In this document: positions 24,950 to 33,335 of the stretch, in pieces
Position numbering within the stretch: position 1 is the first letter of the stretch
Layout: every line of letters starts with the position of its first letter
Source: Pseudomonadota bacterium
Lineage (GTDB): Bacteria; Pseudomonadota; Gammaproteobacteria; Burkholderiales; Rhodocyclaceae
DNA length: 37,128 nucleotides
Direction of reading: 5' to 3'
Assembly (NCBI GenBank): GCA_018261905.1
Contig: JAGTRU010000042.1
Location: forward strand, 1-37,128
The notes under the pieces: model-generated
What the model saw: only the letters and a program-made list of their open reading frames with translations
What the model was told of the DNA's origin: nothing
Databases searched by the model: none
Translations under genes and position numbers: made by a program

Positions 24950-26296
24950 ATGCAGAAAGTTTTCCCGCCCCCCGGCTGGCATCGGATGGATTGTCATCTG
25001 GTCGTAATGCGGGGCGCCTATTTTCTGGCATTCTTCTTCCCGGCCAATGCTCCGATGAACGCTCCGCTACCGCTGAACCTGACCGTCCCCGCCACCCATC
25101 TGACCCTCAAGGATCGCCTCGACCAGAAGGTTTTCTCGGCGCTTTACTCGCGCTCGCTGGTGTACAACACCTGCTGGGAGGATCCGGCCGTCGATTGCCA
25201 GGCCCTGCACCTGGGGCCGCGGGATACCGTGCTGGTGATCACCAGCGCCGGCTGCAACGCGCTCGACTACGCCTTGCAGGGGCCGGCCAGGATCTATGCC
25301 GTCGATGCCAATCCGCGCCAGAACGCGCTGCTCGAACTCAAGCTGGCGGCCATCCGCAAGCTCGGTTTCGAGGACTTCTTCGCCATTTTCGGCAAGGGCT
25401 TCCATATCAATTTCCGCCACCTCTACCGCCAGCAGCTACGCGGCGAGTTGTCCGATTTTGCGCGACACTACTGGGATCGCCGCTACCAGTGGTTCGTCAG
25501 TCCGCACGGCAGTTTCTATTTTCACGGTCTGGCCGGCTTCGTCGCGCGCGGTTTCCGCACCTATTTCCGCCTGCGTCCCGAATTGGCCGGGCGCATTGCC
25601 GAACTGTTCGCCGCCGGCAGCCTGGAAGAACAGCGCAAGATCTACGATGAACGCATTGCCAGCGAGTTGTGGACGCCGGTCATCAACTGGGTGCTCGGTC
25701 GTCAGCTGACCATGAGCCTGCTCGGTGTGCCGCATCCACAGCGGCGCCTGGTCCAGGGCCAGCATCCGGGCGGCGTCGCCGGCTTCATCCGCGCCGCCAT
25801 CGAGTACGTGTTCCGCGAACTGCCGGTGCACGACAACTATTTCTGGCGCGTCTATCTGACCGGCAGCTATACCCGCGACTGTTGCCCGAGTTACCTCCAG
25901 GAAGAGAATTTCCTCGCCCTCCAGGGCGGTCTGGCCGACTGCATCGAGCCGCATTCCTGCACCGTCACCGAATTCCTGCAGGGCGGCGACGAGCCGATCA
26001 CGCGTTTCGTCATGCTCGATCACATGGACTGGATGAGCAGCTATTACCCGGCCGCCCTCAATGAAGAGTGGAACGCCATCTTCGAACGCGCCGCGCCGGG
26101 CGCCCGCCTGCTCCTGCGCAGTGCCCACGCCAACCCGCCTTTCCTCGACTGGGTGCGGGCCGGGCCGGGGCATCGGCCGCTCGCCGAGCAACTCAATTAC
26201 GAAACCGAGCTGGCCGCCCGCCTGCAAGCCGAAGACCGGGTACATACCTACCCCGGTTTCCTGATCGCCGAACTGCGCTCCGATGCCGGCCGCTGA
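24950..26296 (+). CDS. btaA: BtaA-like S-adenosylmethionine:diacylglycerol 3-amino-3-carboxypropyltransferase
   Basis: 448 aa. First step of betaine lipid (DGTS) synthesis: transfers the 3-amino-3-carboxypropyl group of SAM to diacylglycerol. Recognised by the N-terminal block FSALYSRSLVYNTCWEDPAVD, the SAM-binding region DTVLVITSAGCNALDY followed by IYAVDANPRQNALLELK, and FVMLDHMDWMSSYYP in the C-terminal half (DUF3419 family). Start at 24950 is backed by AGGAG; Met36 (MNAPLPLNL) is an alternative with no ribosome-binding site. Overlaps btaB by 14 nt. In known bacteria the pathway replaces phospholipids when phosphate is scarce. Function is assigned from motifs and the btaAB pairing. Confidence 0.88.
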   Translation: MQKVFPPPGWHRMDCHLVVMRGAYFLAFFFPANAPMNAPLPLNLTVPATHLTLKDRLDQKVFSALYSRSLVYNTCWEDPAVDCQALHLGPRDTVLVITSAGCNALDYALQGPARIYAVDANPRQNALLELKLAAIRKLGFEDFFAIFGKGFHINFRHLYRQQLRGELSDFARHYWDRRYQWFVSPHGSFYFHGLAGFVARGFRTYFRLRPELAGRIAELFAAGSLEEQRKIYDERIASELWTPVINWVLGRQLTMSLLGVPHPQRRLVQGQHPGGVAGFIRAAIEYVFRELPVHDNYFWRVYLTGSYTRDCCPSYLQEENFLALQGGLADCIEPHSCTVTEFLQGGDEPITRFVMLDHMDWMSSYYPAALNEEWNAIFERAAPGARLLLRSAHANPPFLDWVRAGPGHRPLAEQLNYETELAARLQAEDRVHTYPGFLIAELRSDAGR

Positions 26297-27002
26297 CCTG
26301 GCGGCCGACCTCCGCACCCTGTGGCGGATGCTCCGCGGCCAGCCGCGGCAAGGCCGCATGGCCGAGCGCCTGCAGGCCTTCTACGCGCCGCAGGCGGAGC
26401 GCTATGATGCCTTTCGCGCCGGCCTGCTGCACGGCCGCCAGGAAATGCTGGCACGCCTGGCCATCGCGCCGGGCAGCAAGGTCGTCGAACTGGGCTGCGG
26501 CACCGGCAGCAGCCTCGAATTCATCGGCGGGACGGTCGGGCAACTGGCCTCCTTGAGCATGATCGATCTCTGCCCGGCGCTGCTCGCCGTGGCCCGGCGG
26601 CGGGCGGCCGAATGGCCGACGGTGCAGGTCATCGAGGCCGACGCGACGCACTGGCGGCCGGCGCAGCCGGTCGATTTCGTCTTCGTTTCCTACGCCCTGA
26701 CGATGATTCCGCAGTGGGCGGAAGTCATCGACAACGCCTACGCCATGCTCAAGCCCGGCGGTCGCCTGGGGGTCGTCGATTTCCACTTGCCGGCCAGCGG
26801 CAGCCGGCTCGGGAACTGGTTCTGGCGGAAATGGTTCGGCCACGACGGCGTGCATCTTTCCGGCGAGCACCTGACGCAATTGCGCCGGCACTTCACGGTG
26901 CACTTCTGCGCCGAACGGCGCGCCACCGTTCCCTACCTGCCGGGTGTGCAGGCGCCGTATTACCTGTTTGTCGGCGAGCGCCCGCCGGCGACGGGCGACT
27001 GA
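26283..27002 (+). CDS. btaB: BtaB-like SAM-dependent N-methyltransferase (betaine lipid headgroup)
   Basis: 239 aa class I methyltransferase. Motif I VVELGCGTGSSLEFIG (~68-83), acidic loop SMIDLCPALLAVARRR, and the post-motif VDFVFVSYALTMIPQW and LKPGGRLGVVDFH. BtaB trimethylates the BtaA product to diacylglyceryl-trimethylhomoserine. The N-terminal LQAFYAPQAERYDAFR (substrate-loop region) also resembles BtaB and PmtA-type enzymes. Position directly after and overlapping btaA by 14 nt is the strongest argument for BtaB over a phospholipid or quinone methyltransferase. Confidence 0.85.
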   Translation: MPAADLAADLRTLWRMLRGQPRQGRMAERLQAFYAPQAERYDAFRAGLLHGRQEMLARLAIAPGSKVVELGCGTGSSLEFIGGTVGQLASLSMIDLCPALLAVARRRAAEWPTVQVIEADATHWRPAQPVDFVFVSYALTMIPQWAEVIDNAYAMLKPGGRLGVVDFHLPASGSRLGNWFWRKWFGHDGVHLSGEHLTQLRRHFTVHFCAERRATVPYLPGVQAPYYLFVGERPPATGD

Positions 27003-27018
27003 AAGGGGGTGGCCCGGC

Positions 27019-27711
27019 ATGTATGAAAATCGCGACCGCCTGGTGATTTTCGATGCCGACGGCACGCTGATCGACGCTTTTCCCGCCGTCGAGCTTTCGT
27101 TCTCGCGCCACCAGATGGACATCGGCGATCTCGAACGCTTCCAGCGCCGGCGCAAGTTGCTGAAATACCTGGGCGGGCTGCGCGAATTCCCCAAGAACCT
27201 GCGCCGGCAGTTCGACAAGGACAACCGCCGGCAATTCAAGCACACCCTGACCGAGACCTACCGCAGCGAGGCCCGCCTGTTTCCCGGCGCCGCGGCGCTG
27301 TTGCAGAAACTGATCGCGGCGCCCGATGTCAGGGTCGGCATCGTCTCGCGCAACATCACCATCGAACCGGCGGCCACCCTGCGCATCGTGCTGCAGCGCC
27401 ACGGCATCGATCCCGAGGCGCTGGATTTCCTGCACTGCATCCCGCTCGGCGAAAGCAAGAGCGGACAGTTCCGGGCCGTGCGCGCCGGCCTCGGCATCAA
27501 TCCGGCTCGCGCCCATGCCTGCGGCGACGAATTTCGCGACTACAGCGCGGCCATCGAGGCCGGGCTGCATCCGCTGGTGGTTGCCTACGGTTTCGAGGAT
27601 TACCGCCGGTTGACCGACGATTTCAGCATTCCCGCCGAAGTGATCGCCCGGACGCCGCAGGAGATGGCGGCCCGGCTTTGTCACGCGCTGGACATCGACT
27701 CCTGGGGCTAG
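27019..27711 (+). CDS. HAD-superfamily hydrolase downstream of btaAB
   Basis: 230 aa. HAD motif I VIFDADGTLID at 9-19, motif II Ser in GIVSRN, a conserved Lys in GESKSGQFRAV, and motif IV GDEFRDYSAA. These define a phosphatase or phosphotransferase of the HAD-like family with an alpha-helical cap. The substrate is not predictable. It starts 16 nt after btaB, so it is probably cotranscribed; a phosphatase linked to lipid or phosphate remodelling is an inference from context. An upstream in-frame start at 26944 overlaps btaB and is rejected. Its stop overlaps by 4 bp the convergent PhnD-like gene. Confidence 0.88.
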   Translation: MYENRDRLVIFDADGTLIDAFPAVELSFSRHQMDIGDLERFQRRRKLLKYLGGLREFPKNLRRQFDKDNRRQFKHTLTETYRSEARLFPGAAALLQKLIAAPDVRVGIVSRNITIEPAATLRIVLQRHGIDPEALDFLHCIPLGESKSGQFRAVRAGLGINPARAHACGDEFRDYSAAIEAGLHPLVVAYGFEDYRRLTDDFSIPAEVIARTPQEMAARLCHALDIDSWG

Positions 27712-28577
27712 GGCGGGCTGGAAAACAGCGTGCGGATTTCCCGGTAACGCTCGTCCGAACTGGCGACAAAGCCGTTGATGTCGAGTTCCTTGAACATGCC
27801 TGCGAGCGCCGCGCTATCGCCCAGGAAGACCTGTTTTATTTTGTTCGCCAGGGCCGGGCAGAGGCGCTCGCGTAGGACAAACGGATCGTAGGGGACGGGC
27901 GGCGACCGCCACAGGACGAGAAAGTCGTCAGGCTGCGCCTTACCCTGGCGCAAGGCTTCGTCCAACCGGGTGGTGGAGACGAAGGCGGCGTCGACCAGTT
28001 TTTTTTGCACGGCTTCGATGGCCCGGTCGTGGGAGCCGGCGAAAATGACGCGCTTGAAATACGTTTCGAGGGGAACCCCGGTCAACTGGCCGATCGCCCG
28101 CCGGGGCAGGACGGCGCCCGAGGTGCTGGCCGGGTCGGTCAGCGCCAGGGTGCTGTCGCGCAGGCCGGCGAGCGTGTCGAATCCCTTGTCGCGACGGACG
28201 ATGAGCAGAGAGCGATAGGTCGAGGCGGAGTCGGTGTTTGGCCCCTGGCGAAACGAAAATGTCGCGAAGGCGGAAATCTTCGCCCCCCGGTTCATGGCAA
28301 TGGCGTAGGACGCCGGGCCGAGTTCGGCAAGATCGACGCCGTCGGCCAGCAGACCCTCGATGGCGGTGCCGTAGGAGGTCGTGGAGACGATCTCGACGCG
28401 TCGCTCGAGGGCTTTTTCCAACTGCTGAATGAGCGGCCGGTATTGGGCCAGCAGGGCTTCCGGGTTTTTGAAAGGGGTCAGCGCGAAACGCAAGGGATGC
28501 GGATCGTCACAGGCCGCCTTGGCCTGGATCGGCGCGACCAGCAGGCAAAGGCAGAGATAGACGAGAATTTTTTTCAT
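27708..28577 (-). CDS. PhnD-like periplasmic phosphate/phosphonate-type binding protein
   Basis: 289 aa. Sec signal peptide MKKILVYLCLCLLVAPIQAKA, then LRFALTPFKNPEALLAQYRPLI, the PhnD-type blocks GLLADGVDLAELGPASYAIA, LALTDPASTSGAVLPRRAI and the C-terminal LWRSPPVPYDPFVLRERL. PhnD-family proteins bind phosphonates, phosphite or other oxyanions for ABC import. No ABC ATPase or permease is present; instead its start overlaps the stop of a periplasmic-sensor GGDEF-EAL gene by 4 nt. The inferred role is as a ligand-loaded sensor for that protein. Ligand identity is unknown. Confidence 0.9.
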   Translation of the reverse strand: MKKILVYLCLCLLVAPIQAKAACDDPHPLRFALTPFKNPEALLAQYRPLIQQLEKALERRVEIVSTTSYGTAIEGLLADGVDLAELGPASYAIAMNRGAKISAFATFSFRQGPNTDSASTYRSLLIVRRDKGFDTLAGLRDSTLALTDPASTSGAVLPRRAIGQLTGVPLETYFKRVIFAGSHDRAIEAVQKKLVDAAFVSTTRLDEALRQGKAQPDDFLVLWRSPPVPYDPFVLRERLCPALANKIKQVFLGDSAALAGMFKELDINGFVASSDERYREIRTLFSSPP

Positions 28578-30928
28578 GTTGGCGCCAGGGTTGCGCGGAT
28601 CAGGAGTTGCCGGGCGGTTTCGCCGGGCACCGGGCGGCTCAGGAAGTAGCCTTGGACTTCATCGCAGCCGGCCGTTTTCAAATGCACCAATTGATCGAGC
28701 AGTTCGATGCCTTCGGCAATCACCCGCATGCGCAGGTTGTGGGCGAGGGTGATGATCGAGTCGACAATGACCGCGTCGTCAGGGTTGTTGCGGATGCCGC
28801 TGATAAAGCCGCGATCGATCTTCAGGCAATGGATGGGCAGATTGCGAATATGGCCAAGGTTTGAAAAACCATTGCCGAAGTCGTCCAGGGCGATGCTGAT
28901 TCCCAGAATTTCGAGCTGGCGCAGGACCGAACCGGCAATCTCGATCGATTCGAGCAGACTGCTCTCGGTGATCTCGATTTCGAGGTAGCGCGCCGCGACG
29001 CCGTAGGTGGCGAGGAAGCCGGCAAAGCGCTTGGGTAAATCCTGGTCGAGTAGTTGTTTGGCCGAAACGTTGCAAGCGATCGGTACGATGTCGAGGCCCG
29101 CGGCTTGCCAGCTAGCCAATTCGCGACAACAGGCGGCCGCCACCCAGTCGCCCAGATCGACGATGAATCCGGCGTGCTCGGCCAGGGGAATGAAGTCGTT
29201 CGGGTAAATCAGGCCGAACTCGGGATGCTGCCAGCGCACCAGCGCTTCGAAACCGACGATGCGATAGTCGGAAAGCCTGACCTTGGGCTGGAAATGCAGT
29301 ACCAGCTCATTGTTGGCGATGGCCTTGGGCAGGCGTTGCTCCAGATTGAATAGCTTCTCCCCGGCCGGGTTGAGGTCGGGATCGTAAAACGTGTACCGGC
29401 CCCGGCCGCCGCGTTTTGACTCGTACATTGCCGCATCGGCATGGCGGCAGAGGGTGTCGAAATCATGACCGTCACGCGGGAAGATGGCGATGCCGACACT
29501 GGTGCTGACCAGGATGTCATTGCCGTCGAGATTGTCGAACGGGCGATTGATCTGCTCGACGACCTTGGCGGCGATGGTCGCCGAATCCTCGATGCTTTCC
29601 AGGCCGGTGAGCAGGATGGCGAATTCGTCGCCGCCCAGGCGGGCCACCACATCCGATTCGCGCAGCGCCGCGCACAGCCGCTTGGAGACGGCTTGTAGCA
29701 GCAGGTCGCCGACGTGGTGGCCGAGGGTGTCGTTGATGTACTTGAAACGGTCGAGGTCGAGATAGAGCAGGGCGTAATGCTTGCGGCTGCGTTTGGCTTG
29801 CGACAGGTGACTGACCACCAGCTCGTGGAACATCCGCCGGTTGGGCAATTTGGTCAGGTGGTCGTGGGCCGCGAGCTGGCAGGCGCGGTGCTTTTCTTCT
29901 TCCAGTTGGTCGATCAAACGGAGTTTTTCACCATCGGCCGTGGCCAGTTCCGAATACAGTTTGCCCTGGTGGCGGATACTGCGCGCCACGAGATAGGTCG
30001 CCAAGCCGATGATGCTGGTCAGCACCAGCAGCACCTCCAGGAACCGTGCGCGGCTGCTGTTGTGCGCCGCCAGCGTCTCCCCGATATCGCGGCTGACCGC
30101 GACAATGAAGGGATGATGGCCCAGTTGCCGGAAGCTGGACAAATAGATGCCGTTTTCCGGCAGCAGCGAACCGGTGATCGAGCCTTGCCGGGCGCCGCCC
30201 GTCAGCAGCCGGGGCTGCTGCTCCCGGCGGTTGTAGACCAGCCCTGCCTGGCGGACTTCGGCAATGTCTTCGCCGTCGGTCTTGATAATCTGGATGATGC
30301 CGGAGCGCCCGATGTCGATGCGCTGGTAGAAGTCGAGAAAATAGCCGAGATCGAGTACGACGAGCAGGATGCCGTGCGCCCGGTTGTCGTTGCCGAGGAC
30401 CGGAAAGAGCAGCGGTACCTGCCAGGACTGCTCGTCGGATTCCGGTAGCGGCGCAACGCGCAGGCCGTCGGGCCAGGGGCCGGGTAGCTCACGGCTGGCC
30501 ACGAGCAGGGCCTGCTGCAACGTTGACGAGTCGCTGGCCGGCGAGGAGCTGTAGACCCGGCGCAAAGCCCGGTCGTACAGGGCAATGCGCAGGAAGGCCT
30601 TGTCCGCGGCGCGCATTGCCGACAGGCGATTGGTCGCCGCGCCGGGCTTGCCTTCGAACCATTCATTGGCGGCAATCGACATCAACTGGCCGCGGTCGAG
30701 AACTTGGGACAGATTTTCGGAAATGATGGCCGCCAGGTTTTCCTGCTGAATCTGTGCGCTCTTGCTCAGCATGGTCTTTTCCGCATCCAGGCGTTGCCAG
30801 GTGACCCACCAGGCCAGTGCGACCAGGGCCAGGCTGAGGCCGACGCAGCCCACCAACAGAACCCGCCAGTCGTTTTTGCTCAGGCGTCGCAAACAAGCCT
30901 GATAGTAATGAGGGAGGGAAAGGGGCAC
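28574..30928 (-). CDS. Membrane GGDEF-EAL protein with periplasmic CACHE-like sensor
   Basis: 784 aa. TM1 ~20-44, a periplasmic sensor of about 250 residues (45-295, dCACHE-like; IIQIIKTDGEDIAEVRQAGL, LPENGIYLSSFRQLGHHPF), TM2 ~297-315, coiled coil ~320-350, GGDEF domain with GGDEF at 432-436 (RLGGDEFAILL) and EAL domain with EALVRWQHP (561-569), ITESS, DDFGNGFSNL, LKIDR and AEGIE. All catalytic motifs are intact. Start is a GTG at 30928 with no ribosome-binding site visible. The following gene encodes a PhnD-like periplasmic protein with overlapping ATGA, suggesting that the pair forms one sensory unit coupling a periplasmic solute to c-di-GMP. Confidence 0.93.
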   Translation of the reverse strand: MPLSLPHYYQACLRRLSKNDWRVLLVGCVGLSLALVALAWWVTWQRLDAEKTMLSKSAQIQQENLAAIISENLSQVLDRGQLMSIAANEWFEGKPGAATNRLSAMRAADKAFLRIALYDRALRRVYSSSPASDSSTLQQALLVASRELPGPWPDGLRVAPLPESDEQSWQVPLLFPVLGNDNRAHGILLVVLDLGYFLDFYQRIDIGRSGIIQIIKTDGEDIAEVRQAGLVYNRREQQPRLLTGGARQGSITGSLLPENGIYLSSFRQLGHHPFIVAVSRDIGETLAAHNSSRARFLEVLLVLTSIIGLATYLVARSIRHQGKLYSELATADGEKLRLIDQLEEEKHRACQLAAHDHLTKLPNRRMFHELVVSHLSQAKRSRKHYALLYLDLDRFKYINDTLGHHVGDLLLQAVSKRLCAALRESDVVARLGGDEFAILLTGLESIEDSATIAAKVVEQINRPFDNLDGNDILVSTSVGIAIFPRDGHDFDTLCRHADAAMYESKRGGRGRYTFYDPDLNPAGEKLFNLEQRLPKAIANNELVLHFQPKVRLSDYRIVGFEALVRWQHPEFGLIYPNDFIPLAEHAGFIVDLGDWVAAACCRELASWQAAGLDIVPIACNVSAKQLLDQDLPKRFAGFLATYGVAARYLEIEITESSLLESIEIAGSVLRQLEILGISIALDDFGNGFSNLGHIRNLPIHCLKIDRGFISGIRNNPDDAVIVDSIITLAHNLRMRVIAEGIELLDQLVHLKTAGCDEVQGYFLSRPVPGETARQLLIRATLAPT

Positions 30929-31002
30929 GGGGCGGGAAAGCGGAATGGATTCAGCGCATTATGTTGCTGGATGATGACAATTTCGTGACCGGGCAGGCTT
31001 TC

Positions 31003-31452
31003 CTAGAAGCGACGAATCATCAGGAAGCGGCCGTCGACGCCGCTCTTCGGGATCAGGGTGAAGCCCAGATCGCGAAAGCGCTTGGCCTTGGCGCTCGAGA
31101 CCAGGATGCGTCCGGCCGGGAAGTTGTCTTCAATCCAGTCGAGGCGGGCTTTCAACAAGGCGCGGCCGATGCCCTGGCCGCGGTGCTCGGGGGCAACCGC
31201 CGAAAGATAAAGGAGATGGGTCCGGCTCGCCCATTCGGCCCCTTTAACGCCGCCGATGCCAATGATTTTCCCGTCTTTTTGCGCGACAAAAAACTGCCGG
31301 TAAAACAGGCCGGTCAGCGTCTGGATTTCGTCGTGCAGACGTTGCGGGCCGTAGTAGTCGGGTTTGGCGAAAGCATTGACGAGGAGGGTTACCGCGGCTT
31401 CGACAAGCGCCTGGCTGGAGGTGTCCAGCGTCTCGATACGCAATTTGCTCAT
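31003..31452 (-). CDS. GNAT-family N-acetyltransferase
   Basis: 149 aa. The acetyl-CoA-binding core LYLSAVAPEHRGQGIGRALL (Q/RxxGxG/A) lies at ~80-99, preceded by FFVAQKDGKIIGIGGVKG and followed by ILVSSAKAKRFRDLGFTLI, a standard GNAT layout. The substrate is unknown. The chosen start MSKLRIETLDTSS at 31452 fits the fold; a longer version from 31515 adds non-conserved residues. It stands alone on the minus strand between the c-di-GMP protein and the radical SAM gene. Confidence 0.88.
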   Translation of the reverse strand: MSKLRIETLDTSSQALVEAAVTLLVNAFAKPDYYGPQRLHDEIQTLTGLFYRQFFVAQKDGKIIGIGGVKGAEWASRTHLLYLSAVAPEHRGQGIGRALLKARLDWIEDNFPAGRILVSSAKAKRFRDLGFTLIPKSGVDGRFLMIRRF

Positions 31453-31609
31453 GTGCGACGAATACCTTTGGCAATGGCGGACGCCTACCTTAGTCAGGTG
31501 ATATTTCATACCCATGAACGGCCGATGACATTCCGCGCCAGGCCCCGCTAGCCAGCAAAAATCAGAGAGTGATCGTTGCGGAATCGGCTGGTGTTAACAT
31601 TCGCCCCCT

Positions 31610-32656
31610 ATGCGTCTCCAACAACTCCGCCAACGCCTGCAGTCCCTCGGCGCCAAAACCTGTCACCAAGATCGCGTGCTGCGCGCCTGGACCCAGCTCG
31701 TCGGGCTCGACACCCGGCGCCAGCGGGCCGAAAATTTTCTTCCTTTGCCGCTGCGCGACGCCCTGCCGGCCCTGCTCGCCGAGTTGGATGGGCTGGTCCG
31801 GTTGCGCTCTGAACACCCCGGCGAAGACGGTTCGGCGCGCCTGCTGGTTGAACTGGCCGACGGCCAGACGGTGGAAAGCGTGCTGCTGCGGCGCGACGGC
31901 CTTTGTGTGTCGACCCAGGTCGGTTGCGCGGTCGGCTGCCTGTTCTGCATGACCGGCCGGGACGGCCTGCTGCGTCAGCTGGGCAGTGCCGAAATCGTCG
32001 CCCAGGTAGTCCTCGCCCGGCGGATGCGGCCGGTCAAACGGGTCGTCTTCATGGGCATGGGCGAGCCGGCGCACAATCTCGACAACGTGCTGGAAGCCAT
32101 CGAGCTGCTCGGTACGGCGGGCGGTATCGGGCACAAGAACCTGGTGTTCTCGACGGTCGGCGATCGGCGCGTCTTCGAACGTTTGCCGCAGGGCCTGGTC
32201 AAGCCGGCGCTGGCCCTGTCCCTGCACACCACCCGGGCCGACTTGCGGGCCCGCCTGCTGCCGAAGGCACCGCGCCTCGACCCGGCGGAACTGGTCGAGC
32301 TTGGGGAAGTCTACGCCCGCGCCACCGGCTACCCGATCCAGTATCAATGGACCCTGCTTGAGGGTATCAACGACAGCGACGAGGAAGTCGAGGGCATCGC
32401 CCGCCTGCTCGCCGGCAAATACGCGATGATGAATTTCATCCCCTACAACGCCAACGAAGGCCTCGGCTTCAACCGGCCAAGCGACGAGCGGGCCGCCCAA
32501 ATGGCCGGCCAGCTCCACCAGCGCGGCATCCTGACCCGGCTGCGCAATTCCGCCGGGCAGGACATCGACGGCGGCTGCGGCCAGTTGCGGGCGCGCGCCA
32601 CGGCGCAACCGGCCGGTGAATCGCCGCTGGTTTTTTCGGGCGTCGGTAATTCGTAA
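31610..32656 (+). CDS. RlmN/Cfr-family radical SAM RNA methyltransferase
   Basis: 348 aa. Radical SAM cluster motif CAVGCLFC (Cys106, 110, 113) in GLCVSTQVGCAVGCLFCMTG, then FMGMGEPAHNLDNV, STVGDRRV, LALSLHTT, and the C-terminal catalytic Cys in DIDGGCGQLRAR. These are hallmark RlmN/Cfr residues (two catalytic cysteines, one methylated). RlmN methylates A2503 of 23S rRNA and A37 of tRNAs. The N-terminal ~60 residues differ from the RlmN accessory domain I would expect, so it may be a paralog with another RNA target; a canonical rlmN would be elsewhere in the genome. It marks the end of ordinary chromosomal genes before the cassette array. Confidence 0.9.
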   Translation: MRLQQLRQRLQSLGAKTCHQDRVLRAWTQLVGLDTRRQRAENFLPLPLRDALPALLAELDGLVRLRSEHPGEDGSARLLVELADGQTVESVLLRRDGLCVSTQVGCAVGCLFCMTGRDGLLRQLGSAEIVAQVVLARRMRPVKRVVFMGMGEPAHNLDNVLEAIELLGTAGGIGHKNLVFSTVGDRRVFERLPQGLVKPALALSLHTTRADLRARLLPKAPRLDPAELVELGEVYARATGYPIQYQWTLLEGINDSDEEVEGIARLLAGKYAMMNFIPYNANEGLGFNRPSDERAAQMAGQLHQRGILTRLRNSAGQDIDGGCGQLRARATAQPAGESPLVFSGVGNS

Positions 32657-32897
32657 TTTTTGTTGTGCAATGCGGGATGCTGTTTGGGGCCTGCCTGATT
32701 GGTCCCTGTTCGGCCACAACCTGCCAGTCGGGGTTACATTTCAATTTTCGCTGCTGGGGCGCCCGGTGATCAAGTTGAGTGGCCGGTATTCGGCGAGCAA
32801 ATTGATGACCTCACTGCCGCAACCCGGCCACAACCTGCCCTCCACGGCCCGCTCAAAAAAGAGACTTTGATTGTCGGTAGCACCGTCGAGTGCAGAC
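32657..32897. other. Gap between the RlmN-like gene and the cassette array, with a 15-bp direct repeat
   Basis: CGGCCACAACCTGCC occurs at 32711-32725 and again at 32825-32839. Overlapping short frames on both strands show no family signature. It may be a remnant of an insertion element or an old cassette whose attC has decayed: ACTCAAC (minus strand, 32780-32774) resembles the GCTCAAC core that such a cassette would need, but no paired core follows. No gene is supported. Confidence 0.4.
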
Positions 32898-32962
32898 GCT
32901 CAACGCCTGAATTGAACAGTCTGTGCGGTTATCGCGCAGTTCCACTCGAATAATGGTTAGAA
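32898..32962 (-). repeat. attC site 0 (last in the array)
   Basis: On the minus strand: R'' TTCTAAC (32962-32956), a roughly palindromic middle with CTGCGCGATAA, then TTCAATTCAGGC and R' GTTGAGC (32904-32898). The right half matches the usual attC pattern of a TTCA-rich segment before GTTRRRY. 65 bp; the weakest-folding attC of the five. Confidence 0.72.
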
Positions 32963-33225
32963 CGGTTTGCCGGAACAGCCGACGGGAATGAATGAGGCAT
33001 GCAGCCGAGACACCAAAGGGAAGGCAAGGACAGCCGAAAGGATAACGGAGAAACCCGAACGGCATGACAAAAATGGCCAAAAAGCCGGGTTGGCCGCAGC
33101 AACGAGACACCGGTCGAACTGGGCCAATAAAACACGGAAGAAGCCTGCCGAAAGCAACCCACGCCGAGCCGGACTGGTGAAACCAGCGCGCTGCTAAAAA
33201 GAAGCGAGAGAAGCTTGAGCACCAT
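32929..33225 (-). CDS. Cassette ORF, 98 aa, hypothetical
   Basis: Starts MVLKLLSLLFSSALVSP 14 nt after the attC1 core and stops inside attC0 (ending ...SSGTAR). It is rich in Ser, Leu, Phe, Pro and Arg, with a hydrophobic N-terminus but no clear domain. The cassette position and size are right for a cassette gene, but the amino-acid make-up is unusual and there is no strong ribosome-binding site, so it may be a chance frame in a cassette that carries something else. No function is suggested. Confidence 0.45.
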   Translation of the reverse strand: MVLKLLSLLFSSALVSPVRLGVGCFRQASSVFYWPSSTGVSLLRPTRLFGHFCHAVRVSPLSFRLSLPSLWCLGCMPHSFPSAVPANRSNHYSSGTAR

Positions 33226-33238
33226 AAAGGACGGAGCG

Positions 33239-33335
33239 TTCTAACGTTGTAGGTAAGGGGCGCTGCGCGGCGCTTTATCGCGCAGCGTCCAGCGTCCAGC
33301 GACCGGAGGGAGCGGCCTTGACCGCAGTGTTAGGC
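33239..33335 (-). repeat. attC site 1
   Basis: Minus strand: R'' GCCTAAC (33335-33329), long palindromic body GGTCAAGGCCGCTCCC ... GCGCGATAAAGCGCCGCGC, R' GTTAGAA (33245-33239). 97 bp. Nearly identical to attC4 except for a 7-bp tandem duplication (TCCAGCG twice on the plus strand near 33288-33302). Confidence 0.85.

Noticed and set aside
32774..32780. ACTCAAC as the core of a sixth attC
   Set aside because: No matching R' core or attC-like palindrome follows on the minus strand, and the heptamer differs by one base from the one required.
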